Positions 17,569 through 24,670 of a stretch of DNA of 64,000 bases are shown in pieces. Made by a program: the position numbers and the translations under genes. Under the pieces are notes generated by a model, which had not been told where the DNA came from, made no database searches, and worked only from the letters and a program-made list of their open reading frames with translations. Within the stretch, counting starts at the first letter, position 1. Each line of letters starts with the position of its first letter. This DNA comes from Gemmatimonadota bacterium (lineage in GTDB: Bacteria > Gemmatimonadota > Gemmatimonadetes > Longimicrobiales > Gaopeijiaceae), in NCBI GenBank assembly GCA_041390125.1, contig JAWKQN010000023.1, positions 1 through 64,000 on the forward strand. The letters run 5' to 3'.

Positions 17569-18155
17569 CCCTGCGCCGCGGTTCCTGCGATGGACGTGGG
17601 GAGGGCGTGCTGCACGTGCACCACCAGGTCGTACTCGCAGGAGGCCGCGCCCTGGTGCATGCAGGAGTGCTTGGTGAACTCGACGTCCGTGCCGAAGTGT
17701 CGTCCCGCCCCCACCAACAGCCCCTCCATGAAGCCACACAGCCGCCGCTCGGAGTGGTAGGCCAGCCGCGCCGTGTCGGGGCCGGTGCGGTCCACGAGGA
17801 AGGTGGGCGTGACGGCCTGCGGCATGAGCTTGCGGACCTCCACGTGCAGCACCGAGTCGATGCTCTGCAGGAAGGAGATCAGATCCGAGTGGCTGTCGAC
17901 CAGCATGGGGACCTTGGCCGCGAGCTGCGGGAAGCAGTACTCCCCGAAGGCGCGCAGGACCGCGCCCAGCGGCAGGTCGAGCATGAGGGCGGCGTTGCTG
18001 GCCAGCGCCACCAGGTCGGAGTCGGGATACGTGCCCGGTCCCACGAAGGGCTCCTGGGTCTCCAGCTCGGTCCGCTCGAGCAGCGCCTCGTAGACCTCGT
18101 CCCCCCACCCCTCGCAGACGAACGCTTCCAGCAGGTTGAAGACCACGCCCTTCAT
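17565..18155 (-). CDS. H-NOX heme nitric oxide/oxygen sensor
   Basis: A 196-residue single-domain H-NOX protein, full family length. It begins MKGVVFNLLEAFV. His104 in the DSVLHVEV helix matches the proximal heme ligand. The heme-propionate motif YxSxR is Tyr133-Ser135-Arg137. Counting from Arg137, the place of the oxygen-stabilising tyrosine of Thermoanaerobacter H-NOX (Tyr140) is Phe142, so it should bind NO rather than hold oxygen; this is inference from an ungapped comparison. It is first in the four-gene operon and overlaps the histidine kinase start (ATGA). It should regulate that kinase. Confidence 0.92.
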   Translation of the reverse strand: MKGVVFNLLEAFVCEGWGDEVYEALLERTELETQEPFVGPGTYPDSDLVALASNAALMLDLPLGAVLRAFGEYCFPQLAAKVPMLVDSHSDLISFLQSIDSVLHVEVRKLMPQAVTPTFLVDRTGPDTARLAYHSERRLCGFMEGLLVGAGRHFGTDVEFTKHSCMHQGAASCEYDLVVHVQHALPTSIAGTAAQG

Positions 18156-18187
18156 GTCGCTTCCCGCTCCCCGTCGGATGGGCGGAC

Positions 18188-18205
18188 GGGCTCCGGGCGG
18201 AGCCC
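18188..18205 (-). terminator. Hairpin between DUF502 and H-NOX genes
   Basis: A 7-bp perfect GC-rich stem (GGGCTCC / GGAGCCC, loop GGGC) lies in the 122-bp gap between the end of the DUF502 gene and the H-NOX start. It may separate the two transcription units. There is no T-tract, so support is weak. Confidence 0.35.
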
Positions 18206-18277
18206 CCCTTCGCCCCTAGTGTCGGTCGGGGCGGAGCGGGGGTTGAGGCGCTGGGGCGCCGTCGGAGGGGGCCTTCC

Positions 18278-18913
18278 TCAGCCCCCGCCGGGTGGGGCCT
18301 GGATTCCCGGGCCGGTCGGCGGCGTCCATCCCCGCGGCGTGAGCACACCGAGCGACATGATGGTCTTCACGGCGTCTTCCACGGTCCAGTCCAGGCGCAC
18401 GGTGGACTCCGCCGGCACCACCTGGAGGAAGCCCGTCGTCGGATTGGGTGTCGTCGGGATGAACACGGTGCACCAGGGCCGGCCGTCCTCGTCCTGGATG
18501 GTGTTGGTCAGGAAGCCCACCGCGCGCATGCCGGGGCGAGGGAACTCCACCATCACCACCGTCTGGAAGTCGGCGCGCGGGGCGCCGAAGGCCTCGACGA
18601 CCTGCTTGGCGGCCTGGTAGATGATGCGCACGATCGGGATGCGCAGCACCAGCTGCTCGAACATCTGGATGAGCCGGCGCCCGACCACGTTGGTGGCGAC
18701 CTGCCCAACCAGCAGGAGGATCGCGAACAGCAGCGCGATCGACAGCAGCGCGCGCGCCCACCCCGGCAGGTGCCCGAGCACCGGATCGAGGAAGGGGAGG
18801 AGCAGCCCCGTGGCCGCGGTGAACAGGAAGCGCAGGGCGAAGATCGTGATGCCCAGCGGAATCAGGACGACCAGCCCCGTGACCACCCGCTTGCGGATGT
18901 GGTGACTCGCCAC
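18278..18913 (-). CDS. DUF502 family membrane protein
   Basis: A 211-residue inner-membrane protein. Two transmembrane segments occupy about residues 9-35 (TGLVVLIPLGITIFALRF) and 52-75. The conserved DUF502 core follows, with RIPIVRIIYQAAKQVVEAF and the VMVEFPRPGMRAVGFLT strand. The molecular function of the family is unknown. The GTG at 18913 is chosen because AAGGAG sits eight bases upstream and it gives the usual short N-terminus; an upstream TTG at 18952 would add 13 polar residues. The C-terminal 20 residues are Pro/Gly-rich. Confidence 0.88.
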   Translation of the reverse strand: MASHHIRKRVVTGLVVLIPLGITIFALRFLFTAATGLLLPFLDPVLGHLPGWARALLSIALLFAILLLVGQVATNVVGRRLIQMFEQLVLRIPIVRIIYQAAKQVVEAFGAPRADFQTVVMVEFPRPGMRAVGFLTNTIQDEDGRPWCTVFIPTTPNPTTGFLQVVPAESTVRLDWTVEDAVKTIMSLGVLTPRGWTPPTGPGIQAPPGGG

Positions 18914-19106
18914 CCTTCGGTGCTCCTTGACGGACGTGGTGCGGTGGGACAACCCGGTTGCCGCGCCCTGATTCTAGAAAGCCCGGACGGGCGGTCAACG
19001 GAGGGGGCGGACGGAACGAGCGGCCGGGGCCCCTCCCGCGGTGCCGCTCGGGGCGCGGCGGGGGCCGCGGCGTGGGATCCTGCCGCTGCCGCCCCTTCCG
19101 CCGCCC

Positions 19107-19949
19107 CTACCGGAAGGTGGTCGTCAGGCTGAGGACGACCTCGCCGTCGTTGTTGGAGCGGGCGCCCCGGTCACGGGCCCCGGAATCGAACGAGTCCACG
19201 AACGAGAGCTTCAGGTGCATGGTCTCCGAGACCCGGAACGCCGCGGAGCTGATGGACTTGACCGTGTAGTCCTCGAAGCGGCCGACCCTGGGACCGTAAC
19301 TGGTGGTGCTGGCGAGGCGCACGCGGTCGTCGTCCAGCTTGCGCGCCAGGTTGAGCTCCATGGCGCCGCGCGCGACGGTCCGCACGTCCTCCTGCTCCGG
19401 CTGGGCCAGACGGGGATCGGTGCGTTCGGCGAGGACCGAGAGCCGCAGACCCACCTTGGTGCGATCGTCGTCGGTCACCTGGATACGGGCGCCGATGCCG
19501 GTCCGCACGCGGAGATCGATCCGCTTCTCGTAGCTGCCCTCGACCTGGGTGTGCACGAAGGAGGAGACCAGATCGTGGTGGCGGTAGTCGAGCGTCGTCT
19601 CCGCAGCCCAGGAACGCCGGCTCACGTCGCGGCCGCCTTCGTCCTGCGCGGCCTCGCCGTACTGGAAGGATGCGTCCGTGGCGAACGTGAAGCGCTCCGC
19701 CTCCGCGGAGGTGCCGGTACGCGTCAGGATCAGGGCCTGGGCGGTGTTGCCGAAGAACAGGCTGGCCCCGAGCTCCGCTTCCGACGTCCAGTCGATCGGC
19801 GGGGGGACCGGTTCGGCGGGTGGTCGAGTGGCCGCCCCGCCGTTCCCCGTGGGGGAGGCGTTCTGGGCCGACAGACCGTCCGCGCCGCCCGAGGCGGCGA
19901 GGAGTGCAGCAGCGAGAAGGGGGACGAGGGCGCGGTGGAGTCGGTCCAT
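19107..19949 (-). CDS. DUF481 family exported protein
   Basis: A 280-residue protein with a signal peptide (1-29, ending LSAQ) and a Pro-rich linker. The rest is beta-strand-rich with the alternating pattern of a small outer-membrane barrel, starting DWTSEAELGASLFFGNTAQ and ending LSLTTTFR. This is the DUF481 (YdiY-like) pattern of putative salt-induced outer-membrane proteins. Function is unknown. It stands alone, 153 bp before the DUF502 gene on the same strand. Confidence 0.78.
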   Translation of the reverse strand: MDRLHRALVPLLAAALLAASGGADGLSAQNASPTGNGGAATRPPAEPVPPPIDWTSEAELGASLFFGNTAQALILTRTGTSAEAERFTFATDASFQYGEAAQDEGGRDVSRRSWAAETTLDYRHHDLVSSFVHTQVEGSYEKRIDLRVRTGIGARIQVTDDDRTKVGLRLSVLAERTDPRLAQPEQEDVRTVARGAMELNLARKLDDDRVRLASTTSYGPRVGRFEDYTVKSISSAAFRVSETMHLKLSFVDSFDSGARDRGARSNNDGEVVLSLTTTFR

Positions 19950-20174
19950 TCCTCTCGTGGCAGGGTGGCGTCCGCTCGTGGGTGTGCAAGAGACACGCCG
20001 GAGCGGTGAAGGGCAAGTGGGTGGAAACCCCTTGCATTCGTGGGGTTCCGTGCGCGTGCGCTGCGGCGTATGGGGAACGGAGGGACGCGTGTGCGGCACG
20101 GAGGGACCTGCGGTCGAATGGAGCGTGACGCCCTCGGGAGCCGCCTGACCAGAGCCGCCATCCACGACTGGACA

Positions 20175-20209
20175 GGTCATCCCGAGATGACCATTATGGT
20201 CTCATGACC
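20175..20209 (+). promoter_or_regulatory. Probable Phd/VapC autoregulatory operator
   Basis: GGTCAT (20175-20180) pairs with ATGACC (20187-20192). A second imperfect inverted pair GGTCTC-ATGACC ends on the antitoxin start codon, with ATGACC repeated at 20204-20209, 17 bp from the first copy. Such repeats overlapping the start fit the usual conditional autorepression of toxin-antitoxin operons. Confidence 0.5.
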
Positions 20210-20491
20210 GTCTCCGTGTCCCATCTGAAGGCCCACCTGAGCGAGATCCTCCGCGCCGTCCAGGCCGGTGAGGAAGTGGTCGTGACGGATCGAGGCCGGC
20301 CCGTGGCGCGTCTGGCTCCGTTGGTCGGGGCGGACGCCTGGGAAGCGCAGGTGGATACCCTGGTGGCGGCCGGTGCGGTGCGGCCCGGCCGCGGGCTCCT
20401 GCCCCCATCCTTCGCGACCCGGGAGCGGCCGGCGGACCGGAAGGGAGCGCTCCTCGCGGCGCTCCTCGAGGAACGGGCCGCCGGGCGATGA
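20204..20491 (+). CDS. Antitoxin, Phd/YefM family
   Basis: A 95-residue protein. The Phd/YefM DNA-binding domain is plain: VSHLKAHLSEILRAVQAGEEVVVTDRGRPVARL (positions 4-36, described by its KAHLSEIL helix and VVVTDRGRPVARL strand). The C-terminal half, rich in Arg and Leu, would be the toxin-binding tail. The stop overlaps the toxin ATG by four bases. No Shine-Dalgarno precedes the start, so the mRNA may be leaderless. It should neutralise the downstream PIN toxin and repress the operon. Confidence 0.9.
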   Translation: MTVSVSHLKAHLSEILRAVQAGEEVVVTDRGRPVARLAPLVGADAWEAQVDTLVAAGAVRPGRGLLPPSFATRERPADRKGALLAALLEERAAGR

Positions 20492-20904
20492 GGTTCTGGG
20501 ACAGTTCGGCGCTGGTGCCTCTCCTGGTGGAACAGCGGGAGACGGGGCCCATGCTCGAGCTCCTCGCGCAGGACCGGGCCGGGGCGTTCTGGTGGGGGAC
20601 GCCCACCGAGTGCGCGTCCGCCCTGGCTCGCCTCCGCCGCGAGGACGTCCTCGATGCGGACGCCGTCGCCACGGCGCGTCAGCGCCTGGACGACATCGCC
20701 GCGCACTGGATGGAGGTGCTGCCCGGGGACGAGGTCCGCCGCACCACAGACCTCCTGCTCCGGCGCCATCCGCTGCGCGCCGCCGACGCGCTCCAACTGG
20801 CTGCCGCCCTGTTCTTCTTCGCGGGGGTGGGCGGGATCTTCGTCACCCTGGACGCCCGCCTGGCCGAGGCGGCCGAGAAGGAGGGGCTGACCCCCCGGCC
20901 GTGA
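20488..20904 (+). CDS. vapC: VapC-like PIN-domain toxin (ribonuclease)
   Basis: A 138-residue PIN-domain protein. The four acidic metal-binding positions are present: Asp5 in FWDSSALV, Glu41 in PTECASAL, Asp100 in RAADALQL, and Asp122 in VTLDARL. The family cleaves RNA, often tRNA. The gene overlaps the Phd-type antitoxin by ATGA. Pairing a Phd/YefM-type antitoxin with a PIN toxin is common. All catalytic positions are kept, so it is probably active. Confidence 0.9.
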   Translation: MRFWDSSALVPLLVEQRETGPMLELLAQDRAGAFWWGTPTECASALARLRREDVLDADAVATARQRLDDIAAHWMEVLPGDEVRRTTDLLLRRHPLRAADALQLAAALFFFAGVGGIFVTLDARLAEAAEKEGLTPRP

Positions 20905-20939
20905 GGTGGGGTGGGGGAACGGGAGCGGTCGGCCGGACC

Positions 20940-21035
20940 GGGCGTGATCGGGGAGGGCCTCCGCGGTCGTGGCCGGGGGGCCGGAGCGGGCGTGACCGGG
21001 GAGGGCCTCCGCGGTCGTGGCCGGGGGGCCGCAGC
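20940..21035. repeat. Two tandem copies of a 48-bp GC-rich repeat
   Basis: Units 20940-20987 and 20988-21035 differ at only two positions. Each starts GGGCGTGA. They lie directly before the tRNA promoter and after the toxin gene. No coding role is evident. Confidence 0.85.
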
Positions 21036-21038
21036 GGG

Positions 21039-21067
21039 TTGAACCCCCTCCCCGGTCGGCTTATCCT
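21039..21067 (+). promoter_or_regulatory. Sigma-70-like promoter before tRNA-Ile
   Basis: TTGAAC (21039-21044) and TATCCT (21062-21067) are separated by exactly 17 bases. Transcription would begin near 21074, just before a hairpin-plus-T-run and the tRNA gene. Confidence 0.55.
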
Positions 21068-21080
21068 TTCATGCTCTGCG

Positions 21081-21106
21081 GCCGCCCCGTGGGGCGGCAT
21101 CTTTTT
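21081..21106 (+). terminator. Intrinsic-terminator-like hairpin just upstream of tRNA-Ile
   Basis: GCCGCCCC (21081-21088) and GGGGCGGC (21091-21098) form an 8-bp stem with a two-base gap, followed by ATCTTTTTC. It looks like a Rho-independent terminator, yet it lies between a plausible promoter and the tRNA 5' end. It could be an attenuator, a 5' processing element, or the terminator of a very short transcript. Confidence 0.6.
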
Positions 21107-21117
21107 CGGCAGGTGCA

Positions 21118-21191
<74 letters not shown>

Positions 21192-21203
21192 TTGCAGGAC
21201 CTC

Positions 21204-21239
21204 GAAGCCCCGCGCGGTCGACCCGGCCGGCGGGGTTTC
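21204..21239 (+). terminator. Terminator after tRNA-Ile
   Basis: A 10-bp stem with one G-T pair (GAAGCCCCGC at 21204-21213 with GCGGGGTTTC at 21230-21239) lies 12 bases beyond the tRNA. Confidence 0.6.
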
Positions 21240-21303
21240 GCATGGAGGAGCGCGTGAACAGGCACCGGGAACCGGCTATATTGGCCGTCTGACTGGAGGT
21301 GCC

Positions 21304-21474
21304 ATGGAGCGCGTGGTAAACAAGGCGGCCAGCCACAAAGAGGCGCGGCGTTGGGACATCGAGCAGCAACGCGCAATGACCCCTCAGCAACGCCTGCGGG
21401 CCGCGCGTGAGCTCAAGAAGCGCGCCTATCCGGCAGACGCGAAGGACGTGCGCGCGTGGCACCGGTCCGCCTAG
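21304..21474 (+). CDS. 56-residue protein paired with a nucleotidyltransferase
   Basis: A small, highly basic and helical protein beginning MERVVNKAASHKEARRWD, with a TPQQRLRAARELKKRAY segment. The ribosome site GGAGGTG lies just upstream of the ATG. Its last 19 bases overlap the GTG start of the nucleotidyltransferase gene in another frame. Small basic proteins of this kind often sit in front of DUF6036/AbiEii-type nucleotidyltransferases, and they may act as antitoxin or partner. The function is unproven. Confidence 0.7.
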   Translation: MERVVNKAASHKEARRWDIEQQRAMTPQQRLRAARELKKRAYPADAKDVRAWHRSA

Positions 21475-21947
21475 ACCCCTCCCACTTCTCTCCTGACACG
21501 TGCGCGTTCCTCGAGGCCCTGGCAGCCCGGGACGTGCGGTATCTCATCGTCGGCGGGGAGGCAGTGGTCCTGCACGGTCACGTCCGGCTGACCGGGGATG
21601 TCGACTTCTTTTTCGCCAGGGATCGGCAGAACCTCGAACGGCTCTTCAGCGCGCTGCAGGAGTTCTGGGACGGCGACGTGCCAGGAATCGAAGCGCCGGA
21701 AGAACTCGGTCCTGTCGGGCTCGTCGTGCAGTTCGGGCAGCCGCCGAATCGCATCGACCTCGTCAATGACATCGACGGGGTCAGCTTCGACGAGGCCTGG
21801 CCTGACCGCGTCGAGGCGGTGATCGGGACCGAGCAGGGGGATGTACGCCTCGCCTTCATCGGACTGGAGGCGCTGGTGAAGAACAAGAGAGCGAGCGGCC
21901 GGCCCAAGGACCTGGACGACCTGAGCTACCTGCGTCCAGAGCCCTGA
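21456..21947 (+). CDS. Minimal nucleotidyltransferase, possible toxin-antitoxin component
   Basis: A 163-residue single-domain nucleotidyltransferase. The GG signature (Gly33-Gly34 in LIVGGEAVVLHG) and the metal-binding pair Asp48-Asp50 in LTGDVDFFF are present, as is the terminal RPKDLDDLSYL motif common in AbiEii-like and DUF6036 proteins. The start is GTG at 21456, overlapping the preceding mini-gene by 19 bases. Relatives transfer nucleotides to tRNA or proteins in toxin-antitoxin and phage-defence pairs. No HEPN partner is found. Its place next to a tRNA and a Phd/VapC pair fits a small accessory spot. Confidence 0.75.
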   Translation: MAPVRLDPSHFSPDTCAFLEALAARDVRYLIVGGEAVVLHGHVRLTGDVDFFFARDRQNLERLFSALQEFWDGDVPGIEAPEELGPVGLVVQFGQPPNRIDLVNDIDGVSFDEAWPDRVEAVIGTEQGDVRLAFIGLEALVKNKRASGRPKDLDDLSYLRPEP

Positions 21948-22006
21948 GGTCTCCGGGCAGCGAAGCGCTGCCTGCCGGCGAAGCGAACCCCCGAGAGCGC
22001 CCCGGG

Positions 22007-22372
22007 CTACCCGTGAGCCGCCGACACCTGATCCAGGTAGAAGAGGTTCCCGTCCGCGTCCGCCATCATCGCCATGAAGCCACCCCACGGCTGCTTCGTG
22101 GGTGGCATCGTGAAGCGCACGCCCAGGCCGGACAGACGCGCGTGCTCCGCCTCCAGGTCGGCGACCTCGAATCCGACCCCGGTATGCCTCCCGACAAGCT
22201 CGGCGTGATCCGGTCCCGGCAAGGCCACCCCCAGGCGGATCGTCCCGGCGGAGAAGGACGCGTACCCGTGCTCGGGTGAGGAGAACTCCAGGGGAAGCCC
22301 CAGGGCTTCGTGGTAGAAGGCGATCGCCTGGCTCAGATCGCTGACGAACACGTTGACGTACGAGATCTGCAT
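22007..22372 (-). CDS. VOC superfamily (glyoxalase-like) protein
   Basis: A 121-residue single VOC domain made of two beta-alpha-beta-beta-beta units, from VNVFVSDLSQAIAFYHEALG to the terminal DADGNLFYLDQVS. The metal-ligand pattern is only partly clear. Family members include glyoxalase I, dioxygenases and antibiotic-binding proteins, so the substrate is open. It is divergent from dinB. The ATG at 22372 gives the normal domain start. Confidence 0.85.
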   Translation of the reverse strand: MQISYVNVFVSDLSQAIAFYHEALGLPLEFSSPEHGYASFSAGTIRLGVALPGPDHAELVGRHTGVGFEVADLEAEHARLSGLGVRFTMPPTKQPWGGFMAMMADADGNLFYLDQVSAAHG

Positions 22373-22509
22373 GGGTTGCGCTCCTGTGCCCGACGGTGGA
22401 CTGCTCGCCTCCCGCGAACAGTATCCCGACGCCCTGTCCGGCCGTGCAAGTCGCCGGGAACCGGTCTTCTCCGCTGGCCTTCCGCCCGCCACCCCGCCAA
22501 GATCCCTCC

Positions 22510-23700
22510 ATGCGGACCGACGCCTCCATCCTGCACGCGGACCTCGACGCCTTCTACGCGTCGGTCGAGCAGCGGGATGATCCCCGGCTGCGGGGCCGGC
22601 CGGTCATCGTCGGGGGCGGCGTCGTCCTGGCGGCGAGCTACGAGGCCAAGGCGCGCGGCGTCCGCACCGCGATGGGGGGAGGCCAGGCGCGCCGGCTGTG
22701 TCCCGACGCCATCGTGGTGCCCCCGCGCATGTCGGCCTACTCGGAAGCGAGCAGGGCCGTCTTCGAGGTGTTCGACGACACCACGCCGCGCGTGGAGGCG
22801 TTGTCCATCGACGAAGCGTTCCTCGACGTGCGCGGGATGGAGCGCGTCGCGGGCACGCCGCTGCAGATCGCGGAGCGGCTGCGCCAGCAGGTGCGGGATC
22901 GGGTGGGCCTCCCCATCACGGTCGGGATCGCGCGCACCAAGTTCCTGGCCAAGGTCGCCAGTGGCGTGGCCAAGCCGGACGGGCTCCTCCTCGTGCGTCC
23001 CGACGCTGAGCTGGAGTTCCTCCATCCCCTTCCGGTCGGGCGCCTCTGGGGGGTGGGACCCAAAACGGCCTCGAAGCTGCACCGGGTGGGCCTCACCACC
23101 GTGGGCGAGGTGGCCGATCTGGACGAAGGCACCCTCGTTGCCCTGCTGGGTCGCGCTTCCGGCCGGCATCTGCACGCGCTGGCGCACAATCGCGATCCGC
23201 GACCTGTGCAGGTGGGACGCCGCCGCGGTTCGATGGGATCGCAGCGCGCGCTGGGCCGTCCCCGCCATTCGCACCAGGAGCTCGACTCCGTCTTGATGGC
23301 GCTGGTGGACCGGGTCACGGGTCGGCTCCGTCGTGCCCACCGATTGTGCCGGACCGTCACGCTCCGGATGCGCTTCGGGGACTTCAGCCGCGCGACGCGC
23401 TCCCACACGTTGCCCGAAGCGACCGCCCGCACGCACACCCTCCTGTCGGTGGCGCGCGGGCTGCTGTCCGACGCCATGCCCACCATCCGGCGGCAGGGCC
23501 TCACGCTGCTCGGCGTCTCCTTCGGCAACCTGGAGAGCGACACCGTGGTGCAGCTTACGCTTCCGCTGGATCGGCGGGACGCCCCGGCGCTCGACGCCGC
23601 GGTGGATCGTCTCCGCGACCGGTTCGGGTCCGGCGCGATCCAGCGAGGTGCCTTGCTGGGACGCGAGGACGGGCCTTCGGTGCCGCTACTCCCGGACTGA
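22510..23700 (+). CDS. dinB: DNA polymerase IV (Y-family translesion polymerase)
   Basis: A 396-residue polymerase. Catalytic acids are Asp11 in HADLDAFYASVEQ and Asp101-Glu102 in LSIDEAFLDV. The helix-hairpin-helix GVGPKTASKLHRVGLTTVGE and the little-finger domain follow. A late VVQLTLPL resembles the beta-clamp binding peptide. It copies past damaged bases with low fidelity. The ATG at 22510 is chosen to begin just before the catalytic palm. No obvious SOS box was identified upstream. Confidence 0.93.
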   Translation: MRTDASILHADLDAFYASVEQRDDPRLRGRPVIVGGGVVLAASYEAKARGVRTAMGGGQARRLCPDAIVVPPRMSAYSEASRAVFEVFDDTTPRVEALSIDEAFLDVRGMERVAGTPLQIAERLRQQVRDRVGLPITVGIARTKFLAKVASGVAKPDGLLLVRPDAELEFLHPLPVGRLWGVGPKTASKLHRVGLTTVGEVADLDEGTLVALLGRASGRHLHALAHNRDPRPVQVGRRRGSMGSQRALGRPRHSHQELDSVLMALVDRVTGRLRRAHRLCRTVTLRMRFGDFSRATRSHTLPEATARTHTLLSVARGLLSDAMPTIRRQGLTLLGVSFGNLESDTVVQLTLPLDRRDAPALDAAVDRLRDRFGSGAIQRGALLGREDGPSVPLLPD

Positions 23701-23865
23701 TCCGCGCGCCTTCGGCGCCCGCTCGCTTCGGAAGCGGATGTGACTCCCGTCATGGCTCCTCGCCGCGGCATCACGTAGCGTGCTCGAACCACCAGGATCG
23801 GATCGGCCGCCCGGCGCTCGGGTCCGACTGGACGAGCCCGCCGCCGCGGGTAGTCGCCTGCGCCC

Positions 23866-24396
23866 TCAGGGCTGATGCCCGTGCGGGTCCGCTCCGCGGG
23901 CGATCATGAGGTGATGCATCCGATGATGATTGCCTTCCGCCAGGAATCCGAAGAACCCGAGACCACGTAGACGGTCGACCTCGTCGGGCCGCGACGTCGT
24001 CCAGGTGACGACCAGCACGTCGCCGCGGTCGGCGACGGAGGCGCTCGTCCCCTGAGCGCCCGACACCATGGCCGTATGCGCTTGGACCATCCGGCGAGCG
24101 GAGGCCATGACGTCGGTGGAGCCGGAGAGCGACATCTCGACCCCGTTCGGCAGCGGGCGCTGGCGCACCACGGCGCCCAGCGTCACGCGGTCCATGTCCA
24201 CCAGGTGCTCGCGCAGCGCATCGATGTCGACCCGCGACCAGTCGGTGGCCGGATCGGCCTCGAGCAGGGACACGATCTCCGCGATGGCGGCGAAGGCCGC
24301 CTGCCCCGGCTCCTGCGGGAGCTCCTGGCCGGCGGCCGGTGCCGCTCCGAACAGAGCGAGGGTCGCGAACCGGAGGATCCATCGGCGAGCGGACAT
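23866..24396 (-). CDS. Unknown exported protein
   Basis: A 176-residue protein with a signal peptide (1-24, ending AAGQ). The mature part has an acidic helical first half and a second half ending in a His-rich segment (AEGNHHRMHHLM and GADPHGHQP), which could bind metal. No family was recognised. AAGGAG seven bases upstream supports the ATG at 24396. Confidence 0.7.
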   Translation of the reverse strand: MSARRWILRFATLALFGAAPAAGQELPQEPGQAAFAAIAEIVSLLEADPATDWSRVDIDALREHLVDMDRVTLGAVVRQRPLPNGVEMSLSGSTDVMASARRMVQAHTAMVSGAQGTSASVADRGDVLVVTWTTSRPDEVDRLRGLGFFGFLAEGNHHRMHHLMIARGADPHGHQP

Positions 24397-24670
24397 GACG
24401 GGACTCCTTGGGCTGGGGTGCGGGGTGCGCCCGATGCACCCGCTGGAGCGGAAGGTGGGGGGGGAGGCACCGGCGCGGGTAGGGTCACACCACGAGAGCC
24501 GCGGGGCGGCGCGGACCGCACCAGGTCGTCAGGAGAGGCCCGGGCGTCCACCGCGCGCTCGTCATCCCCCGATCAGACGCCGCCGGTGTGCGCGAGCTGG
24601 AGCAGGGGGTCAACACCGGACTCCCCGCTCCGACCGGTGGTGTGCGGTTGCCCTAACAGGTCCCGTCGGA

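Noticed and set aside
20843..21100. Minus-strand frame with a repeated RPPGHDRGGPPRSRP peptide
   Set aside because: The peptide repeat only reflects the 48-bp DNA tandem repeat. The frame lacks a ribosome site and runs across the tRNA promoter.
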